From the NCBI GenBank assembly GCA_036509255.1, contig DATCFY010000011.1, positions 1 to 64,000 on the forward strand: a stretch of DNA of 64,000 bases, written 5' to 3'. Of the stretch, positions 8,655-17,803 are shown piece by piece; within the stretch, counting starts at the first letter, position 1; every line of letters starts with the position of its first letter. The notes under the pieces are model-generated. The model did not search any database, was not told the DNA's origin, and saw only the letters and a program-made list of their open reading frames with translations. Source of the DNA: RYN-230 sp036509255 (GTDB lineage Bacteria; Actinomycetota; Actinomycetes; Streptosporangiales; Streptosporangiaceae). The position numbers were made by a program, and so were the translations under genes.

Positions 8655-10928
8655 ATGGATCTTGGGCGGCGGCGCGGCATGGTCAGGTCCGGGCGCGGGC
8701 TCAGCGTGGCCGGGCTCAGCGTGGCCGAGCTCAGCGTGGGCGGGCGTGGTGTGGGCGGGCGTGGTGTGGCCGGGCGCGCGGGCGGCGTGGGGCGCGCGGC
8801 GGCGGCCCTGACCGCCGCCAGCCTCGCGGCGGCGGCGTTCTGCGGGGCGGCCGGGCCGGCCAGCGGGTCGGTGCGCGCCCCCGTGCGGGCTGCAGTGCGG
8901 GCTGCAGTGCGGGCTGCGCTGCGGTCCGCCGCGCCCGCAGGCTCGCAGGTCGCCAAGATCTGCGCCGAGCCGTCCTCGGGGGCGGTGCTCACCACCGGGT
9001 CACACCGGACCGCGGCCGGGGCGCCGGCCGCCGTGATCCGGGTGGACCAGGTCGGCTACCCGTCCGGCGCGGCCAAGCTGGCCGAGATCATGACCAAGGC
9101 CAGGCCCTCGGCTGATCTGCCCGGTGGTGGACTGCGCTGGGTCGTGGTGCGGGCCGGCTCCTGCACGGTGGCCGCGACGGGGCTGGCCCGCCAGGACCTC
9201 GGCTCGTGGAGTAAGCGTTACGGCTGGGTGTGGGCCGCCCGGTTCACCGGGCTCCGCGCCGCCGGCCGGTACCGGATCGGGATCCTGGGCGACGCGTCGG
9301 CGGCTTCGCCCTGGTTCACGATCGGCCCGGCCGCGCAGCTCTACGCACGGCCGCTGGCCAACGCGCTCTACTTCTACGAAAACGAACGGGACGGCCCGGA
9401 CTTCATCCACACCGCGCTGCGCAGTGCGCCTGGTCACCTCAACGACCTGAGCGCGATGACGTACCGCAGCCCTCCGGTCGACGAGAACGGCAACTTCAAG
9501 GGCAGCCTGGCCAAGTACGCGACCGGGGTGCGGATCAACGCCTCCGGCGGCTGGTTCGACGCCGGGGACTACCTGCATTTCGTGGAGACGACCAGCTACA
9601 CCGAGGCCATCCTGCTGCAGGGCATCGCGTCGTTCCCGGGGCAGATGGGTTCCGGGGCTGGCCCGGGATCGCCCGGGGCCGACTTCACCGGTGAGGCCCG
9701 CTTCGGGCTGGACTTCCTGCAGCGGATGTGGAATCAGCGGACCAGGACCCTGTACTACGAGGTCGGCACCGGCGAGGCGAACAGTTACTACCTCGCTGAC
9801 CACGACATCTGGCGGCTGCCCCAGGCTGACGATCACTACCAGGGCACCAACCCGCACTACACCTACATCCGGCATCCCCCGGTGTTCCGGGCCGGCAAGC
9901 CCGGCGCGCCGATCAGCCCGAACCTGGCCGGCCGGCTGGCCGCCGACTTCGCCCTCTGCTACCAGGTGTTCCGGCACTCCGACCCGGGCTACGCGGGCAC
10001 CTGCCTGCGCGAGGCCGAGACCGTCTACGCGCAGGCGGGCACGCACTGGAAAGGCCAGCTGCTCACCGCGCTGCCGTGGGACTTCTACCCGGAGACCAGC
10101 TGGCGGGACGACATGATGCTCGGCGCGGCCGAACTAGCCCGCGCCCTCCAGGACGCGGGCCGCCCGGCCGCCCTGCCGGACGGCCTTCCGGTCCGGTCGT
10201 CCGTGACCTACCTGCGGGACGCTGCCGGCTGGGCCAGCGAGTGGGTGCACAGTAAGCAGGCCCTGTCCGACACGCTGAACCTGTACGACATGAGCGCGCT
10301 GGCCGACTACGAGCTCGACCTGGCCCTGGCCCGCCAGCCGGTGCCCGGCCTGGCCATCAGCCGGGCCCAGCTGGCCGGCAACCTGCGCGGGCAGATCGAG
10401 AAGGGGATCGGCACCGCCGCCCGGGACCCGTTCGGTTTCGGGTTCGCCTGGGACCAGTGGGACACCACCACGCACGGCGCCGGGCTGACCGTGATGGCGG
10501 ACGAGTACGACGCCCTGGCTGGCCGCCCCGTCTACGCGTCCTGGGGGCAGCGCTGGCTCGACGACATCCTGGGCAACAACGCCTGGGGCGTCTCGCTCAT
10601 CGTCGGGGACGGCACCGTGTACCCGGACTGCATGCAGCACCAGGTCGCGAACCTGGCCGGGTCGCTCGACGGGCAGCCGCCGGTGCTGGCCGGGGCGACG
10701 GTCGAGGGGCCGAACTCGTTCGCGGCCACCGGCACCGTGGCCGACATGCGGCTCTGCGCGGCGAACGCCCCGGGCGACGTCCCGTATGCGGCGTACAACG
10801 GGCAGAAGGCGGTGTTCGCCGACAACGTGCAGTCCTACTCCACCGTGGAGCCGGCCATCGACCTCACCGCCCTGACCCCGCTGGCTTTCGCCTGGCAGCA
10901 GAGCGCGGCGCGCTCCGGCTGGCGGTAG
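8655..10928 (+). CDS. Secreted glycoside hydrolase family 9 protein (cellulase-type)
   Basis: A 757-residue exported beta-glucan hydrolase. It has a low-complexity basic N-terminus with short Val/Gly repeats, a hydrophobic Ala-rich signal region (about 50-75), an immunoglobulin-like CelD_N domain from about 125 (IRVDQVGYPSGAAKLAEI), then the GH9 barrel. The nucleophile-activating aspartates lie in GGWFDAGDY (D about 302). The catalytic acid glutamate is in STVEPAIDLTA (E about 732), where the usual Asn before Glu is Val. No CBM or dockerin is seen. A lipobox is not convincing, so it is probably released. Substrate could be cellulose, xyloglucan or another beta-glucan. Confidence 0.85.
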   Translation: MDLGRRRGMVRSGRGLSVAGLSVAELSVGGRGVGGRGVAGRAGGVGRAAAALTAASLAAAAFCGAAGPASGSVRAPVRAAVRAAVRAALRSAAPAGSQVAKICAEPSSGAVLTTGSHRTAAGAPAAVIRVDQVGYPSGAAKLAEIMTKARPSADLPGGGLRWVVVRAGSCTVAATGLARQDLGSWSKRYGWVWAARFTGLRAAGRYRIGILGDASAASPWFTIGPAAQLYARPLANALYFYENERDGPDFIHTALRSAPGHLNDLSAMTYRSPPVDENGNFKGSLAKYATGVRINASGGWFDAGDYLHFVETTSYTEAILLQGIASFPGQMGSGAGPGSPGADFTGEARFGLDFLQRMWNQRTRTLYYEVGTGEANSYYLADHDIWRLPQADDHYQGTNPHYTYIRHPPVFRAGKPGAPISPNLAGRLAADFALCYQVFRHSDPGYAGTCLREAETVYAQAGTHWKGQLLTALPWDFYPETSWRDDMMLGAAELARALQDAGRPAALPDGLPVRSSVTYLRDAAGWASEWVHSKQALSDTLNLYDMSALADYELDLALARQPVPGLAISRAQLAGNLRGQIEKGIGTAARDPFGFGFAWDQWDTTTHGAGLTVMADEYDALAGRPVYASWGQRWLDDILGNNAWGVSLIVGDGTVYPDCMQHQVANLAGSLDGQPPVLAGATVEGPNSFAATGTVADMRLCAANAPGDVPYAAYNGQKAVFADNVQSYSTVEPAIDLTALTPLAFAWQQSAARSGWR

Positions 10929-11037
10929 GCCCCCGGCCAGCTTGCTCATCCCCCGCCGCATCGCGGCAGAGCGGCGTAAGCCTATCCCCGGGGCGCCGGC
11001 GCGTGAGATACCGTGGGGCCGGCGAAATGGAGACCGC

Positions 11038-11637
11038 GTGACGGCAATCGTGGATGAGGCTGGCGGGCCGGCCCGGCGGCGGGTCGGCGTCCTGGTCACG
11101 ACGGCGGCGCTGGTGTGGGCAGCCGATGTGATCAGCAAGGTGATCGTCGTCGCGACGCTCAGCGAGAACGCGCCGGTCCTGGTGATCGGCTCGCTGTTGC
11201 GGCTGGACTACATCCGCAATCCTGGGGCGGCCTTCTCGCTCGGCGCGGACGGGTACACGGTCGTCTTCACGCTGATCGCGGCGGCAGTGATCATCGCCAT
11301 CCTGCGGATGGCCCGCACCCTGGCCAGCCGCCGCTGGGCGGTCGCGCTCGGCCTGCTGCTCGGCGGCGCGCTGGGCAACCTGACCGACCGGATCGCCCGG
11401 AGTCCCGGGCCGCTGCGCGGCTGGGTGGTCGACTTCATCCAGCTGCCGCACTGGCCGGTGTTCAACCTGGCCGACTCGGCGATCTGCTGCGGCGGCGCGC
11501 TGATGGTCCTGCTCACGGTGCTCGGCCTGCGTCCGGACGGCCAGGTCGAGCGCGGGCGCGGTGCAGGTGAAACCCGCAGCGCTGACACGGGTGGCGGGGA
11601 GCCCAGCGGCGGCGCCGGGGCAGAAGCTATCCGCTGA
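11038..11637 (+). CDS. lspA: Lipoprotein signal peptidase II
   Basis: A 199-residue membrane aspartic protease that cleaves prolipoprotein signal peptides. Four hydrophobic helices are visible. Signature RNPGAAFS lies near residue 60, and the two catalytic aspartates are in NLTDRIAR (D about 117) and VFNLADSAI (D about 146). The GTG at 11038 is preceded by GGAGA at 5 nt; the longer upstream frame lacks a ribosome site. The C-terminus carries a Gly/Glu-rich tail of about 35 residues. It stands alone, not in the usual rluD neighbourhood, and converges with the aldehyde dehydrogenase gene. Confidence 0.93.
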   Translation: MTAIVDEAGGPARRRVGVLVTTAALVWAADVISKVIVVATLSENAPVLVIGSLLRLDYIRNPGAAFSLGADGYTVVFTLIAAAVIIAILRMARTLASRRWAVALGLLLGGALGNLTDRIARSPGPLRGWVVDFIQLPHWPVFNLADSAICCGGALMVLLTVLGLRPDGQVERGRGAGETRSADTGGGEPSGGAGAEAIR

Positions 11638-11667
11638 GCCCTATCCGCTGAGTCGCTATCCGCTGAG
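11627..11667. repeat. Three copies of a 12-mer spanning two convergent stop codons
   Basis: CTATCCGCTGAG occurs at 11627-11638, 11641-11652 and 11656-11667. The first copy supplies the lspA stop (TGA) and the third contains the aldehyde dehydrogenase stop (TAG on the minus strand). It looks like a recent short tandem duplication at a convergent junction. Confidence 0.8.
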
Positions 11668-13110
11668 CCGGGGCCCCGGGTAGAGGATCGTCTTGGGCTC
11701 GGTGAAGGTCTCCATCGCGAACCGGCCACCGACCCGGCCCCGCCCGCTCACCGAGCCAGACCGCCCGCCGAACGGCAGATGCGACTCCCACAGGTTGGTG
11801 GAGGCGTTGACGTTGACCCAGCCGGCCCGGGCCTGCTCCGCGAAGGCCAGCCCGCGCTCCAGGTCGCTGGTGAACACCGCCGCGGTCAGCCCGAACGGCG
11901 AGGAGTTGGTCAGCTCCAGCGCCTGTGCGGCGGACGTCACCGGGGTGATGGGCACCACGGGGCCGAACGTCTCCTCGGTGGCGATCAGCATGTCGGCCGT
12001 CACCCCGTCCAGCACGGTCGGCTCCGCGTAGAGCGAGGTGGGGAAGCCGGGGGCGCGCCGCCCGCCGTGGCACAGCTTGGCGCCGCGGCTCACCGCGTCG
12101 GCGACGTGCCGGTCGAACTTGGCCGCGGTGGCCTCGTTGTTCAGCGGGCCCATCGTGGTCTCCGGGTCGAACGGGTCACCCAGCCGGACCCGGTCCGCGG
12201 TCGCCGCGACCAGCCGCTCGGTGAACTCGGCGCGGATCGCGGCGTGCACCAGGAACCGCTCGCCCGCGGTGCAGCTCTGGCCAGCGCACAGGTACGCGGC
12301 CTCCAGCGCGGCGTCCACGGCCAGGTCCAGATCCGCGTCCTCCAGGATCACCATCGGGCCGTTGCCGCCCAGCTCGAGCAGCTGTGTCTTGCCGGCCGCG
12401 CGGGCCGCGACCAGGCCGCCGGTGGCTACCGACCCGATGAAACCCACGGCCGCCACCGCCGGGTGCCCGGCCAGCGCATCCCCGGCCACCGGCCCGGGAC
12501 CAGGCAGGAAGCTGAACACGCCGGGCGGCGTGCCTTCCGCCGCGATGATCCCGGCCAGCACCGCGCAGCAGGCGCTGGTGCTCGGGGCGGGCACCCAGAC
12601 CACGGCGTTGCCGGCCGCCAGCGCGGGAGCGAAGAGCTCCGCGCCCATCGTGTACGGCCAGTTCCAGGGGCTGATCACGGCGACCACGCCGAGCGGCACC
12701 CGGGCGGTGATCACCCGTCGTCCGGCCGACGTGGACGGGGGGAACGCCCCGTCCAGCCGCCGCACGTCCGCGGCGGCCATCCGGAAGTACTCGGCCAGCT
12801 CATCGACCTCGTCGTAGGCCTCCGCCAGCAGCGGCTTGCCCTGGTCCAGGGTGAGCACCCGGGCCAGGTCATCGCGCCGCCCGAGGATGGCCCCGGCGAC
12901 GCGCTCGCACCAGGCCGCCCGCTCGAACGGCGAGCGGGCCGCCCAGTCCGGCCAGGCCCGGGCCGCCGCCTGGACGGCATCGTCCACGTCCGCGGGACCG
13001 GCCACCGCGACCGAGGCGAACCTCTCCCCGGTCGCCGGGCTGATCGCCGCGTCCGGGGTGGTGTGCCCGGCGCGCCACTGGCCGCCGATGTAGAGCAGGT
13101 ATTCGTCCAT
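11656..13110 (-). CDS. NAD(P)-dependent aldehyde dehydrogenase
   Basis: A 484-residue ALDH-superfamily enzyme oxidising an aldehyde to its acid. It shows the substrate/cofactor motif ISPWNWPY, the general-base glutamate in LLELGGN (E about 246), the catalytic cysteine in AGQSCTAGER (C about 280), and EETFGPV plus the C-terminal PFGGRSGS segment. I use the ATG at 13110, which gives normal family length; GGAG is rather far upstream, and a GTG about 48 nt earlier is possible. It follows the IclR gene on the same strand. With betA in the window it is a candidate betaine-aldehyde dehydrogenase, but sequence alone does not decide substrate. Confidence 0.87.
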   Translation of the reverse strand: MDEYLLYIGGQWRAGHTTPDAAISPATGERFASVAVAGPADVDDAVQAAARAWPDWAARSPFERAAWCERVAGAILGRRDDLARVLTLDQGKPLLAEAYDEVDELAEYFRMAAADVRRLDGAFPPSTSAGRRVITARVPLGVVAVISPWNWPYTMGAELFAPALAAGNAVVWVPAPSTSACCAVLAGIIAAEGTPPGVFSFLPGPGPVAGDALAGHPAVAAVGFIGSVATGGLVAARAAGKTQLLELGGNGPMVILEDADLDLAVDAALEAAYLCAGQSCTAGERFLVHAAIRAEFTERLVAATADRVRLGDPFDPETTMGPLNNEATAAKFDRHVADAVSRGAKLCHGGRRAPGFPTSLYAEPTVLDGVTADMLIATEETFGPVVPITPVTSAAQALELTNSSPFGLTAAVFTSDLERGLAFAEQARAGWVNVNASTNLWESHLPFGGRSGSVSGRGRVGGRFAMETFTEPKTILYPGPRLSG

Positions 13111-13228
13111 AGTGTTGTGAGTCTCCGGGGCCCCGCCCGCCTCCGCATGCCCCTTCACTGCGCCTTCTTCCGTCCTCGCTCGTTCCTCGCTGGTCGCCCG
13201 GTCGGCGCCGTGCCCCGTTGGCTCGGGC

Positions 13229-13954
13229 TCAGGAGTCCGCGCAGAGCCGTCCCAGCTCGTGCAGCTTGTCCGGCGGCATCCGGTAGGCCGGCCCTGAGAT
13301 CGACACCGCCGCCACGCAGCCGCCGCCCGGGCCGAACACCGGGGCGGCCACCGCGACCAGCCCATCCTCCAGCTCCGCGACCGCCGTGGCGAAGCCGTCC
13401 CGGCGGATCCGGGCCAGTTCCTCAGCCAGCGCGGCGCGGCTGGTGATGGTGTGCTCGGTGTACCGCTCCAGCCGGGCCGGCGCGGGAAGGGCGGCGAACG
13501 CGAGCAGCACCTTGCCGTTGGCCACCGCGTGCGGCCGGGTGCGACGGCCGACCCAGCCGCCGGAGCTGCTCAGGATGTAGGTGCTTGGCACCTCGGCCAC
13601 GTTCAGCACGTCCGGGCCGGCGGGTACCGCGAGGTTGATGGTCTCGCCGGTCAGCTGCGAGAGCTTCTCCATGGCGGGCTGCATGGTGGCCACGATGTCG
13701 GCGCTGCGCAGGGCCACGGTGCCGAGCCGGATAATCTCGACTCCCAGCCGGTACCGCCGGCCCGACCGGGCCAGGAAGCCGGTCCGTTCCAGGGTGGCGG
13801 CTAGCCGTGAGGCGGTGGACTTATGCACGCCCAGCGCCTCGGCGATCTCTGTCACACTGAGTTCCGGCCTGCCGTCGTCGAAGCTGGCGAGCAGAGTCAG
13901 CACGCGCTCGGCTGACTGGTAGGTTGCGCCCGCCGCAACGAGGCTCTCGCTCAC
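13229..13954 (-). CDS. IclR family transcriptional regulator
   Basis: About 241 residues. An N-terminal winged helix (SVTEIAEALGVHKSTASRLAATLERTGFL) is followed by the C-terminal effector-binding GAF-like domain (AVANGKVLLAF, DGLVAVAAPVF). IclR proteins control catabolic operons and respond to small metabolites. The gene precedes the aldehyde dehydrogenase on the same strand with a 118-bp gap, suggesting co-regulation. The GTG at 13954 is chosen because a promoter-like TTGACG-N17-TCATTC ends 7 nt before it, predicting a leaderless message; a TTG at 13990 would add 12 residues. Confidence 0.88.
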   Translation of the reverse strand: MSESLVAAGATYQSAERVLTLLASFDDGRPELSVTEIAEALGVHKSTASRLAATLERTGFLARSGRRYRLGVEIIRLGTVALRSADIVATMQPAMEKLSQLTGETINLAVPAGPDVLNVAEVPSTYILSSSGGWVGRRTRPHAVANGKVLLAFAALPAPARLERYTEHTITSRAALAEELARIRRDGFATAVAELEDGLVAVAAPVFGPGGGCVAAVSISGPAYRMPPDKLHELGRLCADS

Positions 13955-13961
13955 GCAACCA

Positions 13962-13990
13962 GAATGACCAATTCGCCCGTTCTGCGTCAA
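13962..13990 (-). promoter_or_regulatory. Promoter candidate for the IclR gene
   Basis: On the minus strand TTGACG (13990-13985), 17-bp spacer and TCATTC (13967-13962) end 7 nt before the GTG at 13954. The -35 match is strong and the -10 weak. Confidence 0.4.
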
Positions 13991-14101
13991 CTGCCGTCAC
14001 GGGCGGCTCATGGCATACTCACTGTCGAGTTCCGCCGAAATTGCGCTGGGCAGCCCGTTTCTCCCGGTGGGTGCCCCCGAGGGACGAGAGCAGGCCCGGG
14101 C

Positions 14102-14875
14102 ATGGCCGACCCTGATGACGAGCCCACCGTCGGATCCGTGCACGATCCGCTTCCTGAGGCCCTGGGACTGGCCCGGGCCGCCGCCGAGGCCGGGCTGGGC
14201 CTGAAGCTCCTGGGCGGCCTGGCCGTCCGGGTGCTCTGCCCGGATTTCCCGCCTCGGCTGCGCCGGGACCAGGACATCGACTTCGCCTGCCTGGCCAAAG
14301 GCCGCAAGGACGTCGCGGCCTGGCTCGCCGATCATGACTGCGTGCCTGACCGCCGGTTCAACAACCTCAACGGTGACCGGCAGATGTACTTCAACGCCCC
14401 GTCCGGCCGGCCCATCGACGTGATGGTGGACCGGCTGACCATGTGCCACACGCTGGACTTCCGCCCGTCGTTCGGCCGGCTGCCGCTCACCGTTGATTCC
14501 GTGGACGTGCTGCTGTCCAAGCTGCAGATCGTTGAGCTCAACGAGAAGGACGCGCGGGACATCATGCACCTGCTGGCCGGGCTCCCGATCGGTGAGAGCG
14601 CACCGCCGATGATCGACACCGGCCGGTTCGGCAAGGTGCTGGGCGCCGACTGGGGCTGGTGGCGGACGGTCACCGAGAACCTGGCCAAGCTGCCCGCCCT
14701 GCTGGCCGAGAAGCCCGGGCTGCTCCCGTCCGCGCCGCGGCACGACCCGCTCGCCCAGGCGCGGCAGTTGCTGGACATCGCGCAGACGACCCCGAAAGGG
14801 GTCAAGTGGAAGCTCCGGGCGAACGTCGGCGACCGGGTCCGCTGGTACGAGCTTCCCGAGGAAGTCGCCCACTAG
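14102..14875 (+). CDS. Nucleotidyltransferase-fold protein (AbiEii-like)
   Basis: A protein of about 257 residues. The pattern LKLLGGLAVRVL, then RRDQDIDFACL, matches the GG...DxD core of DNA-polymerase-beta-fold nucleotidyltransferases of the AbiEii/MNT type. PIDVMVDRL supplies a third acidic position. Such domains occur as toxins and as stand-alone enzymes of unknown function; no antitoxin gene adjoins, so a toxin-antitoxin role is not supported. The start is uncertain: the ATG at 14102 is preceded only by a weak purine-rich stretch, and the frame is open back to 13964. Confidence 0.6.
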   Translation: MADPDDEPTVGSVHDPLPEALGLARAAAEAGLGLKLLGGLAVRVLCPDFPPRLRRDQDIDFACLAKGRKDVAAWLADHDCVPDRRFNNLNGDRQMYFNAPSGRPIDVMVDRLTMCHTLDFRPSFGRLPLTVDSVDVLLSKLQIVELNEKDARDIMHLLAGLPIGESAPPMIDTGRFGKVLGADWGWWRTVTENLAKLPALLAEKPGLLPSAPRHDPLAQARQLLDIAQTTPKGVKWKLRANVGDRVRWYELPEEVAH

Positions 14876-14919
14876 CAGCAGGCTTACCGGGGATGCCGCC
14901 TAAATTCGCTTATTCATGC

Positions 14920-14949
14920 TTGACGCCGGTTTCGGCAGGGTGCTAGACG
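14920..14949 (+). promoter_or_regulatory. Promoter candidate upstream of the metallophosphoesterase-permease-demethylase operon
   Basis: TTGACG (14920-14925), 18-bp spacer and TAGACG (14944-14949) lie about 75 bp upstream of the metallophosphoesterase start, in the only sizeable gap before the five-gene plus-strand run. Confidence 0.4.
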
Positions 14950-15025
14950 TTGCACAGGACGCACGGGCGTTGCGCACCGCGCCGGTAAACCTTGCACGCG
15001 TGGACCAGGAAGGCGTGGTGTTCAC

Positions 15026-15964
15026 ATGAGGGTCTTCTTCGCCACTGACATCCACGGCTCGGAGGTCTGCTGGCGGAAGTTCCTGAACGCGGCGGCGTTC
15101 TACAAGGCCGACCTGGTCGTGCTGGGCGGGGACGTCACGGGCAAGGTCATGGTGCCGGTCGTGGCGCACAACGGCTACTGGCAGGCGGTGGTCCGCGGCG
15201 AGGCCATCCGGATGGAAACCAGGACCGAACTCGAAGAGGTACAGAAGAAGATCCGCAACGCCGGGCACTACCCGGCCCTGGTCAGCCCCGATGAGCTGCA
15301 GGCCCTGAGCGACGAAGAGGGCGCGGTGGACCGGCGGTTCAGCGTTGAGATGACCCGCTCGCTGGACCGGTGGCTGGACATGGCCGACGGGAAGCTGGGC
15401 GGCGGCGACATCCCGTGCATCCTCAACGGCGGCAACGACGACATCTGGGAGATCGACGACATCATCGAGGCCTCGCCGAGCGTCACCTTCGGCGAGGCCA
15501 AGTCCCTCGACCTCGACGGCTTCCACCTGGTGTCGATGGGCTGGACCAACCCGACCCCGTGGAATACATTCCGCGAGGCTCCCGAGGAACAGCTTAAGGA
15601 AAAGATAGACGCGGTAGTCAGCCAGATCCCGGACATGGAACGGGCCATCTTCAATTTCCACGCCCCGCCCTACGGGACCGGCCTGGACGAGGCGCCCGCA
15701 CTCGACGAGACGTTGCGGCCGACGCATGGCGGGGCGGTCATGAAGGCGGTGGGATCGACCGCCGTGCGCGACGCCATTAACAACTACCAGCCAATGCTCT
15801 CGGTGCACGGGCACATCCACGAGAGCCGCGGCATCAAACGCATGGGCCGGACGCTGGCGATCAATCCCGGCAGTGTTTACGGAGACGGCGTCCTGCAGGG
15901 CGCCGTACTCGAACTGAACCCCAAGAAGGGGAAGGTCACCAAATACCTTCTGGTAAACGGCTGA
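15026..15964 (+). CDS. Calcineurin-like metallophosphoesterase
   Basis: A 312-residue phosphoesterase with the complete dinuclear-metal motif set: ATDIHG (about 6-11), LGGDVTG (about 38-44), NGGNDD (about 139-144) and VHGHIHESRG (about 266-275), ending with the NPGSVYGDG loop. The middle holds a large insertion relative to minimal YfcE-type enzymes. It is the first gene of a plus-strand run leading to an APC permease 78 bp downstream. Its link to amine catabolism is unknown; a nucleotide or phosphodiester substrate is possible. Confidence 0.82.
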   Translation: MRVFFATDIHGSEVCWRKFLNAAAFYKADLVVLGGDVTGKVMVPVVAHNGYWQAVVRGEAIRMETRTELEEVQKKIRNAGHYPALVSPDELQALSDEEGAVDRRFSVEMTRSLDRWLDMADGKLGGGDIPCILNGGNDDIWEIDDIIEASPSVTFGEAKSLDLDGFHLVSMGWTNPTPWNTFREAPEEQLKEKIDAVVSQIPDMERAIFNFHAPPYGTGLDEAPALDETLRPTHGGAVMKAVGSTAVRDAINNYQPMLSVHGHIHESRGIKRMGRTLAINPGSVYGDGVLQGAVLELNPKKGKVTKYLLVNG

Positions 15965-16042
15965 AACCGGCCGGCTCGTCAGTGCCTGAGCAATAGGCTG
16001 GCCCCGCTACCCCCCCAAAGGCCCCCCAATCGGGAGATCAGC

Positions 16043-17671
16043 ATGGCAACTGGCGCAATTGGCGGCGAGACGCCGACACTGTTCCTACGCAAAGCCACCG
16101 GGCTGGTCCGTGGCTGGTCCGTCCGGGACTCGATCATCTACGCCTGCCTGGCGACTAACTTCGTCACGCTGGGACTCTATGAGTTCACCTTCGCCGGGCC
16201 CGCCTTCCCCAAGGGACAGTTCATCACCGCGACCCTGATTTCAGGTGTCTGGGTCTCGTTCCTTGTCATCGCCTACGCGGGCCTGGTGGTCACCATCCCG
16301 CGGGCGGGAGGTGATTACGTCTGGCAGAGCCGGATCCTGGGCAGTGGCATCGGCTTTGTCCTGGCCGCCACCGGATGGTGGTTCATTCTCTGGCTCTGGG
16401 CGCCCATCTACGGCAACATCCTCTCGGTCCAGCTATTCGAGCCCCTGTGGGCCACGCTGAAATGGACCTGGCCCGCGGGCGGTGCCGCCTGGTTCGGCAC
16501 CAACAACGGGATCTTCATCGTCACGCTCATCACGATCGCCCTGGCCGGCGTGCTGGTCTCGCTCGGGATGGGTGGGTACGCGAAGATCCAGAGGTGGTTC
16601 TTCCTCGGCGGCATGGTCGGCTTCGCCGTCGTTGTGGTGCTGCTCCTGGTCAACTCGCACGCCAGCTTCGTGAGCTCGTTCAACCTCGAGGGCCAGAAGC
16701 TGTTCGGCGTGCACAACGCGTACCAGCACACCAACGCCGCGGCGCACAAGGCCGGGTACACCACGTCGCCGTTCGGCTTCGGCCCGCTCGGGCCGACGAT
16801 GCTGCTCGTGCCGGCCTTCATGTTCTTCCTGCTGTGGCCGAACTGGGGGACCACCCTCTATGGGGAGATCCGCGGGGCGAGTGACTTCCGCCGGGTGTTC
16901 AGCGGCATGTTCGTCGGCCTGTGGATCACTGTCATCTTGACGGTCATCTTCTTCCTGCTGGTCGCCAAGACCATCGGCTGGGGCTTCTACCAGAACCTCA
17001 ACGCGCTCGACTTCGCGGCGACGCCTACCTTCGGCATCTGGCCGTACCCGTTCATGTTCGCGGGCTGGCTGGTGCACAACACGGCGTTCCAGGTCGTACT
17101 GATCCTCGTGCTGAGCCTGTGGTTCTTCGCCTGGGTCGGCACCCTGTTCCTGTCCTCGACCCGGGTCATCTTCGCCGCCGCGTTCGACCGGGTGCTCCCG
17201 GACCGGGCCGCCGAGGTCTCCGAGCGGCGCAAGGTCCCGGTGTGGTCGCTGATCCTGATGCTGCTCCCGGCGGCTGGGCTGGCCGCGGTCTACGCTTACT
17301 CGACCACGTTCCGGTCCTACACGCTGGACGCCACCCTGGTCATCGCGGTCACCTACCTGGGGAGCGCCATCGCCGTCGTGCTCCTGCCTTTCATCAAGCC
17401 CGATCTGTGGCGCGCCTCGCCGGCCAGCCGGATCAAGCTGCTCGGCGTGCCGGTCGTCCCGGTGGCCGGGGTCATCACGATCGGCCTGCTCGTCTTCAAC
17501 CTCTACGAGTGGCTCAGTAACGACAACTACTTCGTGAACAGTCATGACTCACTCATTTACATGGGCGCCATGTACGTGCTGGCCATCGTGATCTACGTGA
17601 TCGCCCGGATCGTGCGCACTAGGCAGGGCATCGACCTGCGACTGATCAACAAGGAGATCCCAGTCGAATAA
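16043..17671 (+). CDS. APC superfamily amino acid/amine permease
   Basis: A 542-residue integral membrane transporter with about 12 to 14 hydrophobic helices. The first helices carry the unwound GLYEFTFAGP region and the conserved VVTIPRAGGDYVW motif of the APC superfamily. GGGAGATC is 5-11 nt before the ATG. The hydrophilic C-terminus is short. It sits between a metallophosphoesterase and the FAD/GcvT demethylase with EtfBA, so import of a methylated amine or amino acid used by those enzymes is likely. It is not a BCCT-type betaine carrier. Confidence 0.85.
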   Translation: MATGAIGGETPTLFLRKATGLVRGWSVRDSIIYACLATNFVTLGLYEFTFAGPAFPKGQFITATLISGVWVSFLVIAYAGLVVTIPRAGGDYVWQSRILGSGIGFVLAATGWWFILWLWAPIYGNILSVQLFEPLWATLKWTWPAGGAAWFGTNNGIFIVTLITIALAGVLVSLGMGGYAKIQRWFFLGGMVGFAVVVVLLLVNSHASFVSSFNLEGQKLFGVHNAYQHTNAAAHKAGYTTSPFGFGPLGPTMLLVPAFMFFLLWPNWGTTLYGEIRGASDFRRVFSGMFVGLWITVILTVIFFLLVAKTIGWGFYQNLNALDFAATPTFGIWPYPFMFAGWLVHNTAFQVVLILVLSLWFFAWVGTLFLSSTRVIFAAAFDRVLPDRAAEVSERRKVPVWSLILMLLPAAGLAAVYAYSTTFRSYTLDATLVIAVTYLGSAIAVVLLPFIKPDLWRASPASRIKLLGVPVVPVAGVITIGLLVFNLYEWLSNDNYFVNSHDSLIYMGAMYVLAIVIYVIARIVRTRQGIDLRLINKEIPVE

Positions 17672-17710
17672 GCATGGCGCTGCTGCAAGGCACGGCATGA
17701 GTGGAGTGCC

Positions 17711-17745
17711 CGGCCCCGCCGCCAGAGTTGCCGGTGGCGGGGCCG
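17711..17745 (+). terminator. Stem-loop between permease and demethylase genes
   Basis: CGGCCCCGCC (17711-17720) pairs with GGCGGGGCCG (17736-17745), extendable after one mismatch. No U-tract follows. It may be a partial terminator or a processing/stability hairpin that sets different expression of permease and downstream genes. Confidence 0.45.
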
Positions 17746-17803
17746 AGGCAACCCCGCGGTCAGCGGGGGCGGGACGCGACACGGATAGGCAGGAATCAGC
17801 GGC

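Noticed and set aside
8820..8860. Lipoprotein signal (Cys in AAAFCGAA) of the GH9 enzyme
   Set aside because: The residue before Cys is Phe, which does not fit the lipobox, so a conventional signal peptide is more likely.
14102..14875. Type IV toxin-antitoxin module (AbiE-like)
   Set aside because: Only a nucleotidyltransferase-like protein is present; no AbiEi-type antitoxin adjoins it, so a toxin-antitoxin call is not supported.
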